A stretch of DNA of 64,000 nucleotides, taken from NCBI GenBank assembly GCA_964458555.1, contig CAYWJH010000002.1, positions 27,257-91,256 of the forward strand, read 5' to 3'. The position numbers were made by a program, and so were the translations under genes. Below are positions 25,301-32,948 of the stretch, one piece after another. Numbering within the stretch: position 1 is the first letter of the stretch; each line of letters opens with the position of its first letter. The notes below the pieces were generated by a model. The model had not been told where the DNA came from. It did no database searches and saw only the letters and a program-made list of their open reading frames with translations. This stretch comes from SLST01 sp964458555. GTDB taxonomy: Bacteria > Spirochaetota > Spirochaetia > DSM-27196 > SLST01.

Positions 25301-25852
25301 TCAGCCGAGGAAGACCTGTCCGGCCGTGTCGATCGCAAGAATCGTCTTACACTCCGAGCAGCGGAATCGGCCGGCCTTGGTCGCCTTGAGCTTCTTTCCG
25401 CAGATGGGGCACTTGAAGATCTTGGGGAAGACGTCGGACCGCTGGGTCGTGCCGCCCTTGGAGAAGAACTCGACCGCCTCGTCGAGACTGTCCTTGATGT
25501 TGAAGAACTGCGAGAAGCCGAGGAGCTGGAACACCTCGTAGACCTTCGGCTGGATCTCGAGCAGGACCAGGTCGCCGCCGCGGGGTCGGACCGATTTGAG
25601 AAACGCGGTAAACGAACCGATGCCGGTACTCGACACGTAGTTCAGACCGGCGCAGTGGAAGATCAGCTTCGTGAAGCCCGCCTCGATCGCGCGGTTCACA
25701 CGCTTCTGAAAGAAGTTGCTGTTGTAGGTGTCGATGTAGCCGGTGAGGAACAGAACAAGACCGCCCTCGACGTTGTCAATCTGCTGGAGCTTGATCTTTA
25801 GGCTGTCATCTTTCTCTTCGTCGAACCCTGCAACAATGTCGTTATTAGCCAT
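25301..25852 (-). CDS. STAS-domain (anti-sigma antagonist-like) protein with C-terminal zinc ribbon
   Basis: 183 residues. Residues ~20-125 form a STAS domain: VLFLTGYIDTYNSNFFQKRV, then LIFHCAGLNYVSSTGIGSF with the SSTGIG loop whose serine is phosphorylated in anti-anti-sigma factors, and VYEVFQLLGFSQFF. Residues ~145-175 are a four-cysteine zinc ribbon (CPICGKKLKATKAGRF with RCSEC). The fusion is unusual. It probably works in a partner-switching pathway with a kinase/phosphatase not seen here. GAAGGAG precedes the ATG. It heads a minus-strand run STAS, YbjN-like, PspA, pseudo-receiver regulator. Confidence 0.88.
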   Translation of the reverse strand: MANNDIVAGFDEEKDDSLKIKLQQIDNVEGGLVLFLTGYIDTYNSNFFQKRVNRAIEAGFTKLIFHCAGLNYVSSTGIGSFTAFLKSVRPRGGDLVLLEIQPKVYEVFQLLGFSQFFNIKDSLDEAVEFFSKGGTTQRSDVFPKIFKCPICGKKLKATKAGRFRCSECKTILAIDTAGQVFLG

Positions 25853-25888
25853 GGTTCTCCTTCAGATCCCGCAAACGCGGCCAGTTTT

Positions 25889-25916
25889 TTTACATTTTTA
25901 CCCGATCACATAGTAT
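25889..25916 (+). promoter_or_regulatory. Candidate promoter of an orphan short transcript
   Basis: TTTACA (25889-25894), 16 bp, TAGTAT (25911-25916). Transcription would begin near 25923, about 50 nt before a strong intrinsic terminator. Confidence 0.4.
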
Positions 25917-25924
25917 GAGAGCAA
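25895..25924 (-). promoter_or_regulatory. Candidate promoter of the STAS gene
   Basis: On the minus strand TTGCTC (25924-25919), 18 bp and TAAAAA (25900-25895). It overlaps a plus-strand promoter-like pair at 25889-25916. Confidence 0.4.
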
Positions 25925-26002
25925 CAGAGCTTTGTCAAACTTGGCTCCTGCACTCATCCTCCCTGAATGTACCACGGACGGCGACGTTTCGCCGTCCGTT
26001 TT
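25923..26002 (+). ncRNA. Possible ~80-nt small RNA ending at an intrinsic terminator
   Basis: No protein gene precedes the terminator at 25974-26002 on the plus strand, yet a promoter-like pair lies about 35 bp before 25923. The predicted RNA carries an unstructured TCCTCCCT (25957-25964), complementary to Shine-Dalgarno sequences, followed by the hairpin. That is a common small-RNA layout. The alternative is a leader or attenuator for the exported protein gene at 26128, which has its own promoter downstream. Confidence 0.4.
25974..26002 (+). terminator. Strong intrinsic terminator
   Basis: An 11-bp perfect stem, ACGGACGGCGA (25974-25984) with TCGCCGTCCGT (25989-25999), a CGTT loop and a TTTT run (25999-26002). 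It is oriented for plus-strand transcripts; the minus strand has no T run. Confidence 0.75.
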
Positions 26003-26060
26003 GGTCTCGCAAAGCGAACGACGCGTACCGGCTCGCCGGGGGGAGTGGCGACCGTTCGAG

Positions 26061-26090
26061 TAGACCAATCCTCGCGCTCGTTGGTATACT
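26061..26090 (+). promoter_or_regulatory. Promoter of the exported protein gene at 26128
   Basis: TAGACC (26061-26066), 18 bp, TATACT (26085-26090). The leader of about 30 nt contains GGGAGGAG just before the ATG. Confidence 0.5.
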
Positions 26091-26127
26091 CGCGATCGTC
26101 CGGGTGGACGACCCGGGAGGAGAGCCC

Positions 26128-26613
26128 ATGAAGAAGCTCAACTTTGTCGTTCTCGTGGCCGTGCTGCTCGCTCTCGTCGCGACCCCCGGAATCTCGCAGG
26201 TGACCCCGGAGGAGTTCGAACGAATCATCAACTTCGATGATTCCATTCGATCGCTCGCGACCCTCGTCCGCACCGGCGCCTACGACCGGATCGACGTGGA
26301 CCGCTACTACGTCCTCGACGGATCCGTCGCCTCTACGCAGGTCTTCGATCCCAACCCCGAATCGTTCCAGGCGGTCATCGAGCTCGTCTCGAGCAGATGG
26401 ATCGGCCTCGAGCGCATCGAGGCGTATCACGTCTACGTGCTCGTCGAGGGACCGGAGTACGCGGCCCGCATCCCGGAGCGGATGCCACGGGATCCGGGCC
26501 CCGAGATCATTCAGGTCAATCAGAAGGTGCTGGTCATCGGGCCGTTCATCGGCACGGCGATGCTCGACGCGTCCACCGAAGTAGCCGTCATCCAAACTGT
26601 CGCGCTGCGCTGA
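26128..26613 (+). CDS. Small exported protein of unknown function
   Basis: 161 residues. The start MKKLNFVVLVAVLLALVATPGISQ is a classical signal peptide with a likely cleavage after ISQ or near it, and GGGAGGAG precedes it. The mature part is about 138 residues, mixed alpha/beta with a final hydrophobic strand region (VLVIGPFIGTAMLDAST). No motif is recognised. It stands alone and converges on the sigma-54 activator gene with only 8 bp between. Confidence 0.7.
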   Translation: MKKLNFVVLVAVLLALVATPGISQVTPEEFERIINFDDSIRSLATLVRTGAYDRIDVDRYYVLDGSVASTQVFDPNPESFQAVIELVSSRWIGLERIEAYHVYVLVEGPEYAARIPERMPRDPGPEIIQVNQKVLVIGPFIGTAMLDASTEVAVIQTVALR

Positions 26614-26621
26614 CCAGGGCG

Positions 26622-27758
26622 TCACGCGAAGCTGAGATCCCCCGAACAGATCGTCTCCGATCTCGCATCCGCGAGAGCCCGCCAGACGACGTTGCGAAGC
26701 TCGCGGACGTTGCCCGGCCAGTCGTACCCGGAGAGCCGCTCGAGCGCGTCCGCGCCGAACCGCACCGCGCGCGTGCGCACGCCCTCCTCGCGAAGCGCGC
26801 GAAGGAAGGAGGCCGCAAGCAGGGGGACGTCCTCACGCCGATCGCGAAGCGGCGGGATGAAGAGGCGGAAGACATCGATCCGGTAGAAGAGGTCCTCCCG
26901 GAAGCGCCCGTCGCTCATCAGCGATCGCAGGTTCCGATTCGTCGCCGCGAGGATGCGCGCGGTCGTGCGGCGTGCGGTCGACCCGCCCACGCGATAGTAG
27001 ACGCCGGTCTCGAGCACGCGCAGCAGCTTTGCCTGCGCGGGCATACTCAGCTCGCCAATCTCGTCGAGGAGGAGCGTCCCGCCGCTGGCGAGCTCGAACG
27101 CTCCCGGACGCGTGATCGCGTCGGTAAAGGCACCGCGCTCGGTTCCGAACAGCTCCGCCTCGACGAGGGTCTCCGGTAGCGCGCCGCAGTTGCGCGCCTC
27201 GAACCTGCCCGAGGCAACGGGCGAACGATCGTGAAGCGCGCGGGCGACGAGCTCCTTGCCCACGCCGCTCTCCCCCGTGACGACGACGGGGCCACGGTCG
27301 CAGGCGAACCGACGCACGTCTTTGCGGAGACGGGCCATCGCCTCGCTCGCGCCGACGATTTCCGGGACGGACGAGGGGCCGGTCGGGACAACGCGCGACT
27401 CCTGCCGCGCGAGCGCGCGCGTGACCGCGAGCTGCAGATCGCGCATCCGGATGGGGTGGGTGACGACGTCGCACGCGCCGAGCTGAACGGCGTCGACCAC
27501 GCTTCGCAGCTCGAGGTGATCGAGCACGGCGACCACCGGCGCGTCGCCGGCTCCGGTCCGCATGCGGCCGAGCAGGTCGAGCGCGCGCGGCTCGCCCGCC
27601 TCGAGGTTGAGGAACACGACGTCGGGCGCGTGGTCGCGCACGTAGTCGACGCCGAGCGTCGGGTGCTCGTAGTGATCAACACGGTGGTGGGAGCCGAGGA
27701 GATGCTTGATAACCCGGTAGGACGCCGTGCTCTTGTCGACTACTACTACTCGTGCCAT
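26622..27758 (-). CDS. Sigma-54-dependent activator with pseudo-receiver and no HTH
   Basis: 378 residues. Residues ~1-120 look like a receiver domain, but the acidic pair reads VVVVDKS and the phosphoacceptor position is Asn (DVVFLNLEAG). Residues ~135-378 are the AAA+ domain of bacterial enhancer-binding proteins: GESGVGKELVARALH (Walker A), ERGAFTDAITRPG (GAFTGA loop, here GAFTDA), GGTLLLDEIGEL (Walker B), and the sensor region ending YDWPGNVRELRNVVWRAL. The protein ends about 20 residues later, without the C-terminal Fis-type helix-turn-helix. A start at MARVVVVDK is preceded by GGAG. HTH-less activators such as FlgR of Helicobacter act on sigma-54 holoenzyme from solution. Confidence 0.88.
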   Translation of the reverse strand: MARVVVVDKSTASYRVIKHLLGSHHRVDHYEHPTLGVDYVRDHAPDVVFLNLEAGEPRALDLLGRMRTGAGDAPVVAVLDHLELRSVVDAVQLGACDVVTHPIRMRDLQLAVTRALARQESRVVPTGPSSVPEIVGASEAMARLRKDVRRFACDRGPVVVTGESGVGKELVARALHDRSPVASGRFEARNCGALPETLVEAELFGTERGAFTDAITRPGAFELASGGTLLLDEIGELSMPAQAKLLRVLETGVYYRVGGSTARRTTARILAATNRNLRSLMSDGRFREDLFYRIDVFRLFIPPLRDRREDVPLLAASFLRALREEGVRTRAVRFGADALERLSGYDWPGNVRELRNVVWRALADARSETICSGDLSFA

Positions 27759-27777
27759 ATAAAATCTCCAGTCGAAT

Positions 27778-27806
27778 ATTCTAAACCCGAGAACCACGGT
27801 CGTCAA
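27778..27806 (-). promoter_or_regulatory. Promoter of the sigma-54 activator gene
   Basis: On the minus strand TTGACG (27806-27801) and TAGAAT (27783-27778) with 17 bp between; leader about 13-18 nt with GGAG. This is one of the best consensus matches in the window. Confidence 0.65.
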
Positions 27807-27815
27807 GGAAACGTG

Positions 27816-27844
27816 ATGACGAGCGGCCCGCAACCGGGTAAGCT
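27816..27844 (+). promoter_or_regulatory. Candidate fxsA promoter
   Basis: ATGACG (27816-27821), 17 bp, TAAGCT (27839-27844). The -10 ends only 5 nt before the ATG at 27850. Confidence 0.4.
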
Positions 27845-27849
27845 CGGGT

Positions 27850-28296
27850 ATGAACCGGGGTCCCTTGCTTCACGGACTCGTCGACCCGGATCGCGTGCTG
27901 CGCCTGCTCTCGCTGGGACTTCTGGGCGCGTTGCTCATGCTCGCCGACGGATACGTGCTCATCATCGTCTCGCGTCAGATCGGCATCTACCTGCTGATGG
28001 CGGCCGTCGCGTCGACGGGGTTGCTCGCGATCGTGCTCGCCGTCGCCGCCTACCGCGCGGAGATCGATCTGATGTGGCGTGCCGTGCGCGAGGGGCGCTA
28101 CCCGCGGCGCCACTTCCGACGTTTGATCGCCCTGCTCTCGGCGGCGATCCTGCTCATCGTCCCGGGATTCGTGACCGACGCGATGGGCGTGGTGCTCGCG
28201 ATCCGCCCGTTCGGCTGGCCCCTCGGCGCGCTCGTCGAGCGGCGGAACCGAGACCGATTCCGCGAGCTCTACGAGTACCTCCGTCTGCACCAGTGA
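27850..28296 (+). CDS. fxsA: FxsA family membrane protein
   Basis: 148 residues. FxsA proteins are small inner-membrane proteins of uncertain function; the E. coli member alleviates exclusion of phage T7 by the F plasmid. Visible are two N-terminal hydrophobic helices (LLGALLMLADGYVLIIVSRQ and LLMAAVASTGLLAIVLAVAAY) and a third in LLSAAILLIVPGFVTDAMGVVLAI, which carries the PGF(V/L)TD signature. The cytoplasmic tail is basic and short. It lies between two minus-strand genes and appears monocistronic. Confidence 0.82.
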   Translation: MNRGPLLHGLVDPDRVLRLLSLGLLGALLMLADGYVLIIVSRQIGIYLLMAAVASTGLLAIVLAVAAYRAEIDLMWRAVREGRYPRRHFRRLIALLSAAILLIVPGFVTDAMGVVLAIRPFGWPLGALVERRNRDRFRELYEYLRLHQ

Positions 28297-28297
28297 G

Positions 28298-29038
28298 TCA
28301 GAGTCGGAAGAGCTTGAAGACGCCGAGCAGCAGGAGAAACCAGAGGTAGACGAAGAACCGCAGCAACCGCCAGGGTCGCCGCACGAGGTCGGGCACGAAG
28401 TCGAGCCCGCGGCGGAAGACCACCCGGGAACCGCGCCGCCGGCGTTCGGCAAAGACCTCGAACACCTCGGGCGCGTGGAGGAAGACGCTCGGGCTGAGCT
28501 CGCGCCGATGCCGCGAAACCCACCGGTCGCCGGCCGGCGCACCGGGGCCGATGAGTACGAAGTCGGGCGTCGCCTTCCGGATCGCGGTGATGATGTCGCT
28601 CTCGAGCTGCCGTCCGTAGTTGCCCGTATAGCGGCCGACGAGCCTCAGGCCGGGAAAGGTTTCGCGGAGGTTCTGCTCGACGGTGCGTAGCGACTGCGCG
28701 CTCCCGCCGAGGATATAGATCGATCTCGAACGGTCCTCCAGCGCTCCCAGGGTCCGAATCACGAAATCGAACGGCATATAGCGCCGCGGACGGACGCCGC
28801 GCAAGAAGCGGGCCGCTCCCGAAACGCTCTTGGAGAGCGGCAGTACGAGGTCGGCGTCGCGAAGGCACGCGCGGTACCCGCGGTCGCGCCGCGCGCGCAT
28901 GAAGTCCCACCAGCGGATCAGAACGATCTGTGCGACGTCCGGCTTCTCGACGAGCCGATCGATCGTAGGCCCGATCTGGTCTTCCTCGAGCGCGTCCACG
29001 GCGACGCGCATGACGTCGAGTCGCCGGGCTCCGTTCAT
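28298..29038 (-). CDS. WecG/TagA/CpsF family glycosyltransferase
   Basis: 246 residues. GT26-type glycosyltransferase that adds an amino-sugar residue to a lipid-linked sugar at the membrane. Motifs are VVLIRWWDFMRARR-like start region, DADLVLPLSKSV, RRYMPFDFVIRTLG, SIYILGGSAQSLRT, RLVGRYTGNYGR, and the family block PDFVLIGPGAPAGDRW. The last ~35 residues (LRFFVYLWFLLLLGVFKLFRL region) form a hydrophobic, basic C-terminal anchor. The ATG overlaps the rsmE stop (ATGA), so S41 protease, rsmE and this gene form one operon. The acceptor is not known. Confidence 0.82.
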   Translation of the reverse strand: MNGARRLDVMRVAVDALEEDQIGPTIDRLVEKPDVAQIVLIRWWDFMRARRDRGYRACLRDADLVLPLSKSVSGAARFLRGVRPRRYMPFDFVIRTLGALEDRSRSIYILGGSAQSLRTVEQNLRETFPGLRLVGRYTGNYGRQLESDIITAIRKATPDFVLIGPGAPAGDRWVSRHRRELSPSVFLHAPEVFEVFAERRRRGSRVVFRRGLDFVPDLVRRPWRLLRFFVYLWFLLLLGVFKLFRL

Positions 29039-29793
29039 GTCGTTGCGGGTTGCCACCAGTCGCGCTCCAGTATGAGGATTCGCATCGCCGCAGCCGCAAA
29101 CAGCGCCGCGCTCTCCGAGCGGAGTACCTGCGGACCGAGCCACAGCGGGCTGAATCCCCGCTCGATCAGCCCGTCGAGCTCGTCGCCCGAGAAGCCTCCC
29201 TCCGGCCCCACGACGAGCTCGATCCCGTTCGGAGTGTCGCCAAGATATCCGTGGAGCGAGGTCTGTGCAAGTGGTTCGGTATGCAATACGAGCGAGAGCG
29301 ACTCGGGCGTCGCGGTCACCGTGGAGAGCTCACGAGGCTCGAAAACCTCGGCCGGACGGGCGGCACCGCTCTGCTGAACAGCCTCGCGGGCGACGCGCCG
29401 CCATCGCTCGGTGCGCGAGGAGCCTCCGGAGGGGCGCACCACCGTACGTTCGGTGACGACCGGACAGATTCGGGTGACGCCTGCCTGTACGAGCGCGCGG
29501 ACGCTCTCGTCGAAGGTGCGTCCCTTCGGGATCGCCTGGTAGAGCGTGACCGGCGGCAGCGCATCGCGTCGCCGCGCGGCGGCACGGTCGCCGGCCGGCT
29601 CGACGCGAGCGAGCAGCCGGCGGCCGTCGTCGTCGACGAGCTCGAGCGTCCAGCGAGCGCCCGCCTCGTCGATGGCACGAAGACGCGCGCCCGGTCGAAG
29701 GCGGAGCACGGTGGACAGGTAGTGGTAGTCGTCGCCGGTGATCGCGACCCGCCGGCCGGCAACGAGCGCCCCCGGCAGCTGGAGTTGCCGCAT
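29035..29793 (-). CDS. rsmE: 16S rRNA (uracil(1498)-N3)-methyltransferase
   Basis: 252 residues. It methylates U1498 of 16S rRNA using S-adenosylmethionine. N-terminal PUA-like part starts MRQLQLPG and DDYHYLSTVLRLRPG; the SPOUT methyltransferase part shows YQAIPKGRTFDESVR, AREAVQQSGAARPAEV (family EA..QS.R pattern), and the knot motif ELVVGPEGGFSGDEL, ending LGPQVLRSESAAL. Start ATG at 29793 overlaps the protease stop (TGATG). Confidence 0.93.
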   Translation of the reverse strand: MRQLQLPGALVAGRRVAITGDDYHYLSTVLRLRPGARLRAIDEAGARWTLELVDDDGRRLLARVEPAGDRAAARRRDALPPVTLYQAIPKGRTFDESVRALVQAGVTRICPVVTERTVVRPSGGSSRTERWRRVAREAVQQSGAARPAEVFEPRELSTVTATPESLSLVLHTEPLAQTSLHGYLGDTPNGIELVVGPEGGFSGDELDGLIERGFSPLWLGPQVLRSESAALFAAAAMRILILERDWWQPATT

Positions 29794-31253
29794 CAGCGGC
29801 GGGGCACGTCGCCGCTGCGCAGCATCTCCACCGCCTCCTGGAGGACTACGTCGTACTCGAGGTCGTAGACGAGCTGCACGTTCGTCTGGCGATTGATCTC
29901 GTTGCGGATGGTCAGCTCGATCCACCGGTCGGGCAGATCGAAGCCGTCCTCCTGAAGCTGATCCGCGAAGCGCTCCACCTCGCTCGGCGATGGATCGGTA
30001 TTCTCGCGAATCCACGCCGGGACGCGCTCGGAGGTGAGCAACTCCGCATACTCGGCAGCCTGTTCGTCGGTGAGCTCCGGCGGCTCGACGCCCCGGTCCG
30101 GGTCGACGCCGATTTCGTCGATGAAGCGACCGCTGGGCAGGTAGTACTTAGACATCGTCAGCCGGAACCCGCCGGTGCCGATCCTGCGGACCTGCTGCAC
30201 CGAGCCCTTGCCGAAGGTCGTCTCGCCGATCAGGAAGGCCCGATCGCGGTCCTGCAGCGCCCCGGCGAGGATCTCCGAGGCGGATGCCGACCCGCCGTCG
30301 ATCAGCACGACGACCGGTATGTCGTCGGGTATCTCGGTGCCTTGCGTGGCGGTGATCCGCTCGTTTTCGGTCGGCGAGCGGCCGGCGGTCCCGACGACCG
30401 TACCGCGGTCGAAGAAGAGATCGGCGATGTCGACGACCGCGGCGAGCAGCCCGCCCGGGTTCGAGCGAACGTCGATGATCATGCTCTCGTAGCCGTCTGC
30501 CTCGAACGAGTCGAGCGCCTCCTGGACGCGTTCGACGGTCTTGGGTGTGAAATTGGTGATCCGGAGGTAGCCGATGTTCTCCGGGATCGTCGCGTACTTC
30601 ACCGTGGGGTACTCGATGATGTCCCGCTCGATTGTCACCTCGAACTCGGCGCGAGCGCCGCGGCGTATGCGGAGAACGACCCGCGTCCCCGGCGTACCGC
30701 GGATCATGTTGACGGCCTGGTCGAGCGTGAGCTCGGTCGTCACCGTGAACTCGTCGGCCTCCGCGTCGCGGATACCCACGATGAGGTCGCCGGGCCGCAC
30801 GCCGGCCTCGTAGGCGGGGGTACCCTCGATGGGCGATACGACCTCGACGAACGCCGGGTCCTCCGAATCGTCTTCGCCCACCTGCTTGGTGATCGTCATG
30901 CCCACGCCGCCGAACTCGCCGGTCGTCACGTCGGTGAGGTCGCGCATCTCCTGCTCGTCGTAGTAAACCGAGTACGGGTCGTCGAGGCTCTCGAACATGC
31001 CTCGCAGCGCGCCGTCGAGCAGCTCGTCCGCGTCAACTTCCTCGACGTAGTTCTGCTCGATGAACTTCATCACGCTCTCGAACACGTCGATGGCGCGGTC
31101 GGTCTGCGAGTATTCCTGCGAGAAGAGGCTGGGGGTCGCCGTGAGAACGAGGAGGAACGCGATCAAGAGCGCGCCCACCGACCCCCAGACGACGCGCTCG
31201 CGGCGCCTGCCCTTCTGTCTCGTGGTCTGCGAAGCCTGTTCGATGTCTTTCAT
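29793..31253 (-). CDS. C-terminal processing serine protease, S41 family
   Basis: 486 residues. A periplasm-facing protease tethered by an N-terminal membrane segment (VVWGSVGALLIAFLLVLTA, residues ~22-42). A PDZ domain spans about 95-195 with GVRPGDLIVGI. The catalytic S41 domain has GYLRITNFT, IIDVRSNPGGLL, the nucleophile Ser in DGGSASASEILAGAL, and the general-base Lys in ETTFGKGSVQQV. The C-terminal ~90 residues are helical. Such CtpA-like enzymes trim exported proteins and cell-wall hydrolases. GAGGTGG precedes the ATG and a TATACT -10 lies 9 nt upstream. It heads an operon with rsmE and the GT26 gene. Confidence 0.92.
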   Translation of the reverse strand: MKDIEQASQTTRQKGRRRERVVWGSVGALLIAFLLVLTATPSLFSQEYSQTDRAIDVFESVMKFIEQNYVEEVDADELLDGALRGMFESLDDPYSVYYDEQEMRDLTDVTTGEFGGVGMTITKQVGEDDSEDPAFVEVVSPIEGTPAYEAGVRPGDLIVGIRDAEADEFTVTTELTLDQAVNMIRGTPGTRVVLRIRRGARAEFEVTIERDIIEYPTVKYATIPENIGYLRITNFTPKTVERVQEALDSFEADGYESMIIDVRSNPGGLLAAVVDIADLFFDRGTVVGTAGRSPTENERITATQGTEIPDDIPVVVLIDGGSASASEILAGALQDRDRAFLIGETTFGKGSVQQVRRIGTGGFRLTMSKYYLPSGRFIDEIGVDPDRGVEPPELTDEQAAEYAELLTSERVPAWIRENTDPSPSEVERFADQLQEDGFDLPDRWIELTIRNEINRQTNVQLVYDLEYDVVLQEAVEMLRSGDVPRR

Positions 31254-31262
31254 GCCACCTCA

Positions 31263-31291
31263 AGTATACTTCCTATGGAACGATGATTCTA
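31263..31291 (-). promoter_or_regulatory. Promoter of the S41 protease operon
   Basis: On the minus strand TAGAAT-like -35 (31291-31286), 17 bp and TATACT (31268-31263). It is back to back with the plus-strand promoter at 31292-31320. Confidence 0.45.
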
Positions 31292-31320
31292 TTGACCGGG
31301 TCGTCCGGGCTCCGTACACT
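31292..31320 (+). promoter_or_regulatory. Promoter of the membrane protein/MinD/FapA/lgt operon
   Basis: TTGACC (31292-31297), 17 bp, TACACT (31315-31320). The -10 ends 7 nt before the ATG at 31328; no ribosome site is present. Confidence 0.65.
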
Positions 31321-31327
31321 CCGCGGC

Positions 31328-31798
31328 ATGGGCGGTCGCTCTCTGGTGTATGCCGGAGGAGGCATCTGGTACCTCCTCCGTTTCGCGCTCGTCGCCCTGC
31401 TCGTCCTTCGTCTCGTGGACGACGATCCTCTCTTCCACCTCGATCTCCTGTGGGTTGGAGCCCCGGGCCTGCTGCTCGCCGCGCTCTTCGCCGGCTCCGC
31501 GTTCGTGGCCGGTGGCGAACGGTACTACCTGCCGCTTCTGCGCATCGGCGCGCTGCTCGCGGCTGCAAGCGACGCGATCGTCGTGCTGACGGGCAGCTAT
31601 GCGCCGGTTGCCGTCCGGGCAGGCGGTGTTGAGTCCGAGCTCTCGCGACTCGTCTTCGTTATCGTGTACGGTGCGCTGGCCGTCGACTTGCTCATCTTCG
31701 CCGCCCTGGTATCATATCGACCCATGGACCCCTCCCGATCGCCGGATACGGACGAGCATCTGCCCGAGTACGAGTCGACTCGCGTGGAGGACGAGTAG
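31328..31798 (+). CDS. Small polytopic membrane protein
   Basis: 156 residues with about four hydrophobic helices (residues ~12-30, ~40-60, ~68-92 and ~105-130) and a hydrophilic acidic C-terminal tail of 25 residues. No family is recognised. The stop shares its last base with the GTG start of the MinD-like gene, so the two are coupled. Start chosen because the promoter ends 7 nt before it; an in-frame ATG at 31283 lies upstream of the -35 box. Confidence 0.65.
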   Translation: MGGRSLVYAGGGIWYLLRFALVALLVLRLVDDDPLFHLDLLWVGAPGLLLAALFAGSAFVAGGERYYLPLLRIGALLAAASDAIVVLTGSYAPVAVRAGGVESELSRLVFVIVYGALAVDLLIFAALVSYRPMDPSRSPDTDEHLPEYESTRVEDE

Positions 31799-32943
31799 TG
31801 CACATCATCCCGATCGCCAGCGGCAAGGGCGGCGTCGGCAAGTCGCTGCTCGCGGCCAATCTCGCGCTCGTGCTCGCCCGCATGGGACACCGGGTCGTGC
31901 TCGCAGACCTCGACTTCGGCGGCTCGAACCTCCACCTCATCCTCGGTATCCGCGGCGTGACGACGGGTCTGGGCACCTTCCTCAACGCGAGCGGCGTCGC
32001 CTTCAACGACGTGATCCTCGACACCGAGTACGAGAACCTGCGGTTCATCCCGGGCGACGGCGAGGTCCCGGGGATCGCGAACCTCGGCTCAGGACAGAAG
32101 CGAAAGCTCATGAACCGGCTGAAGTCGGTCGACGCCGATTTCCTCGTACTCGACCTGGGGGCGGGGACGAGCTTCAACGTAATGGACTTCTTCCTGCTCT
32201 CGCGGCAGGGAATCGTGGTGACGACCCCCACCCCCACCGCGCTCGTGAACGCGTATCTCTGCATCAAGAACGCGCTCTTCCGCCTGCTCACGACGCCGAT
32301 CAAGCGGGGCAGCGAGGGCGACCGGCGATTGAAGGAGCTGACCCACAACCCGGAACACCTCCAGCGCGTTTACCTGCCGGAGCTCGTGAAGCGGATCGAG
32401 CAAGTGGCACCCGAGGAGGTGGCGGCGTTCCGCGAGAGCGCGGCTGCGTTCCGGCCCCGGGTCGTGTTGAACCTCCTCGACGACCCGTCGGACGTCGACA
32501 AGGTCACTCGCCTGCGGCGCAGCTGCACGCAGTACCTCGGGCTCGAGATCGAGCACCTCGGAGTGATGTACCGCGACGAGCTGCAGGACGTCTCGCTCAG
32601 CGCGCGGCTTCCCATCGTCCTCTACAAGCCGAACAGCGTGCTCTCGCAGGCGATCACGAGAATCGCGGAGAAGGTCATCGAGCTCTCCGCCGCCGACGGC
32701 GAGCACGGAGCCTGGCTCGACGCCGAGGAGAGCTTCGCCGACGCCTACGCGGAGGCAGAAAGCGACTTCGAGGTGAGGACCGACTACGTGAACGAGCTGC
32801 TGCACACCGGCGCGCTGAGCCAGGGCGACCTGCTCGAAACGGTGAAGACGCAGCAGATCGAGATCAACCAGCTGCGACGCGAGAACGATCTGCTGAAGGC
32901 AAAGATCGTACGCGCCGCGAACGCGGGGTACGACGTTCGGTAG
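31798..32943 (+). CDS. MinD/FlhG-like ParA-superfamily ATPase with C-terminal coiled coil
   Basis: 381 residues from GTG. Deviant Walker A KGGVGKS is in MHIIPIASGKGGVGKSLLAAN, followed by ADLDFGGSNLHLILG and the Walker B-like LVLDLGAGTSFNVMDFF. These mark a MinD/FlhG-type cytoskeletal ATPase. The family usually ends near residue 290; here about 80 further residues follow, ending in a helix (LLETVKTQQIEINQLRRENDLLKAKIV) typical of a coiled coil. FapA follows 5 bp later. A role in placing an envelope or motility structure is likely from the family; the target is unknown. Confidence 0.85.
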   Translation: MHIIPIASGKGGVGKSLLAANLALVLARMGHRVVLADLDFGGSNLHLILGIRGVTTGLGTFLNASGVAFNDVILDTEYENLRFIPGDGEVPGIANLGSGQKRKLMNRLKSVDADFLVLDLGAGTSFNVMDFFLLSRQGIVVTTPTPTALVNAYLCIKNALFRLLTTPIKRGSEGDRRLKELTHNPEHLQRVYLPELVKRIEQVAPEEVAAFRESAAAFRPRVVLNLLDDPSDVDKVTRLRRSCTQYLGLEIEHLGVMYRDELQDVSLSARLPIVLYKPNSVLSQAITRIAEKVIELSAADGEHGAWLDAEESFADAYAEAESDFEVRTDYVNELLHTGALSQGDLLETVKTQQIEINQLRRENDLLKAKIVRAANAGYDVR

Positions 32944-32948
32944 AGACC

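Noticed and set aside
26056..26063. GTTCGAGT resembling a tRNA T loop
   Set aside because: No acceptor, D or anticodon stem can be placed around it; a promoter explains the region better.
27040..27130. GAFTDA in place of GAFTGA as evidence that the sigma-54 activator is inactive
   Set aside because: GAFTDA variants are found in many enhancer-binding proteins; Walker A and B are intact.
28301..28314. Sequence resembling the common Illumina adapter AGATCGGAAGAGC near the end of the GT26 gene
   Set aside because: It reads AGAGTCGGAAGAGC, does not match exactly, and encodes the natural hydrophobic-basic C-terminus of the protein without interruption.
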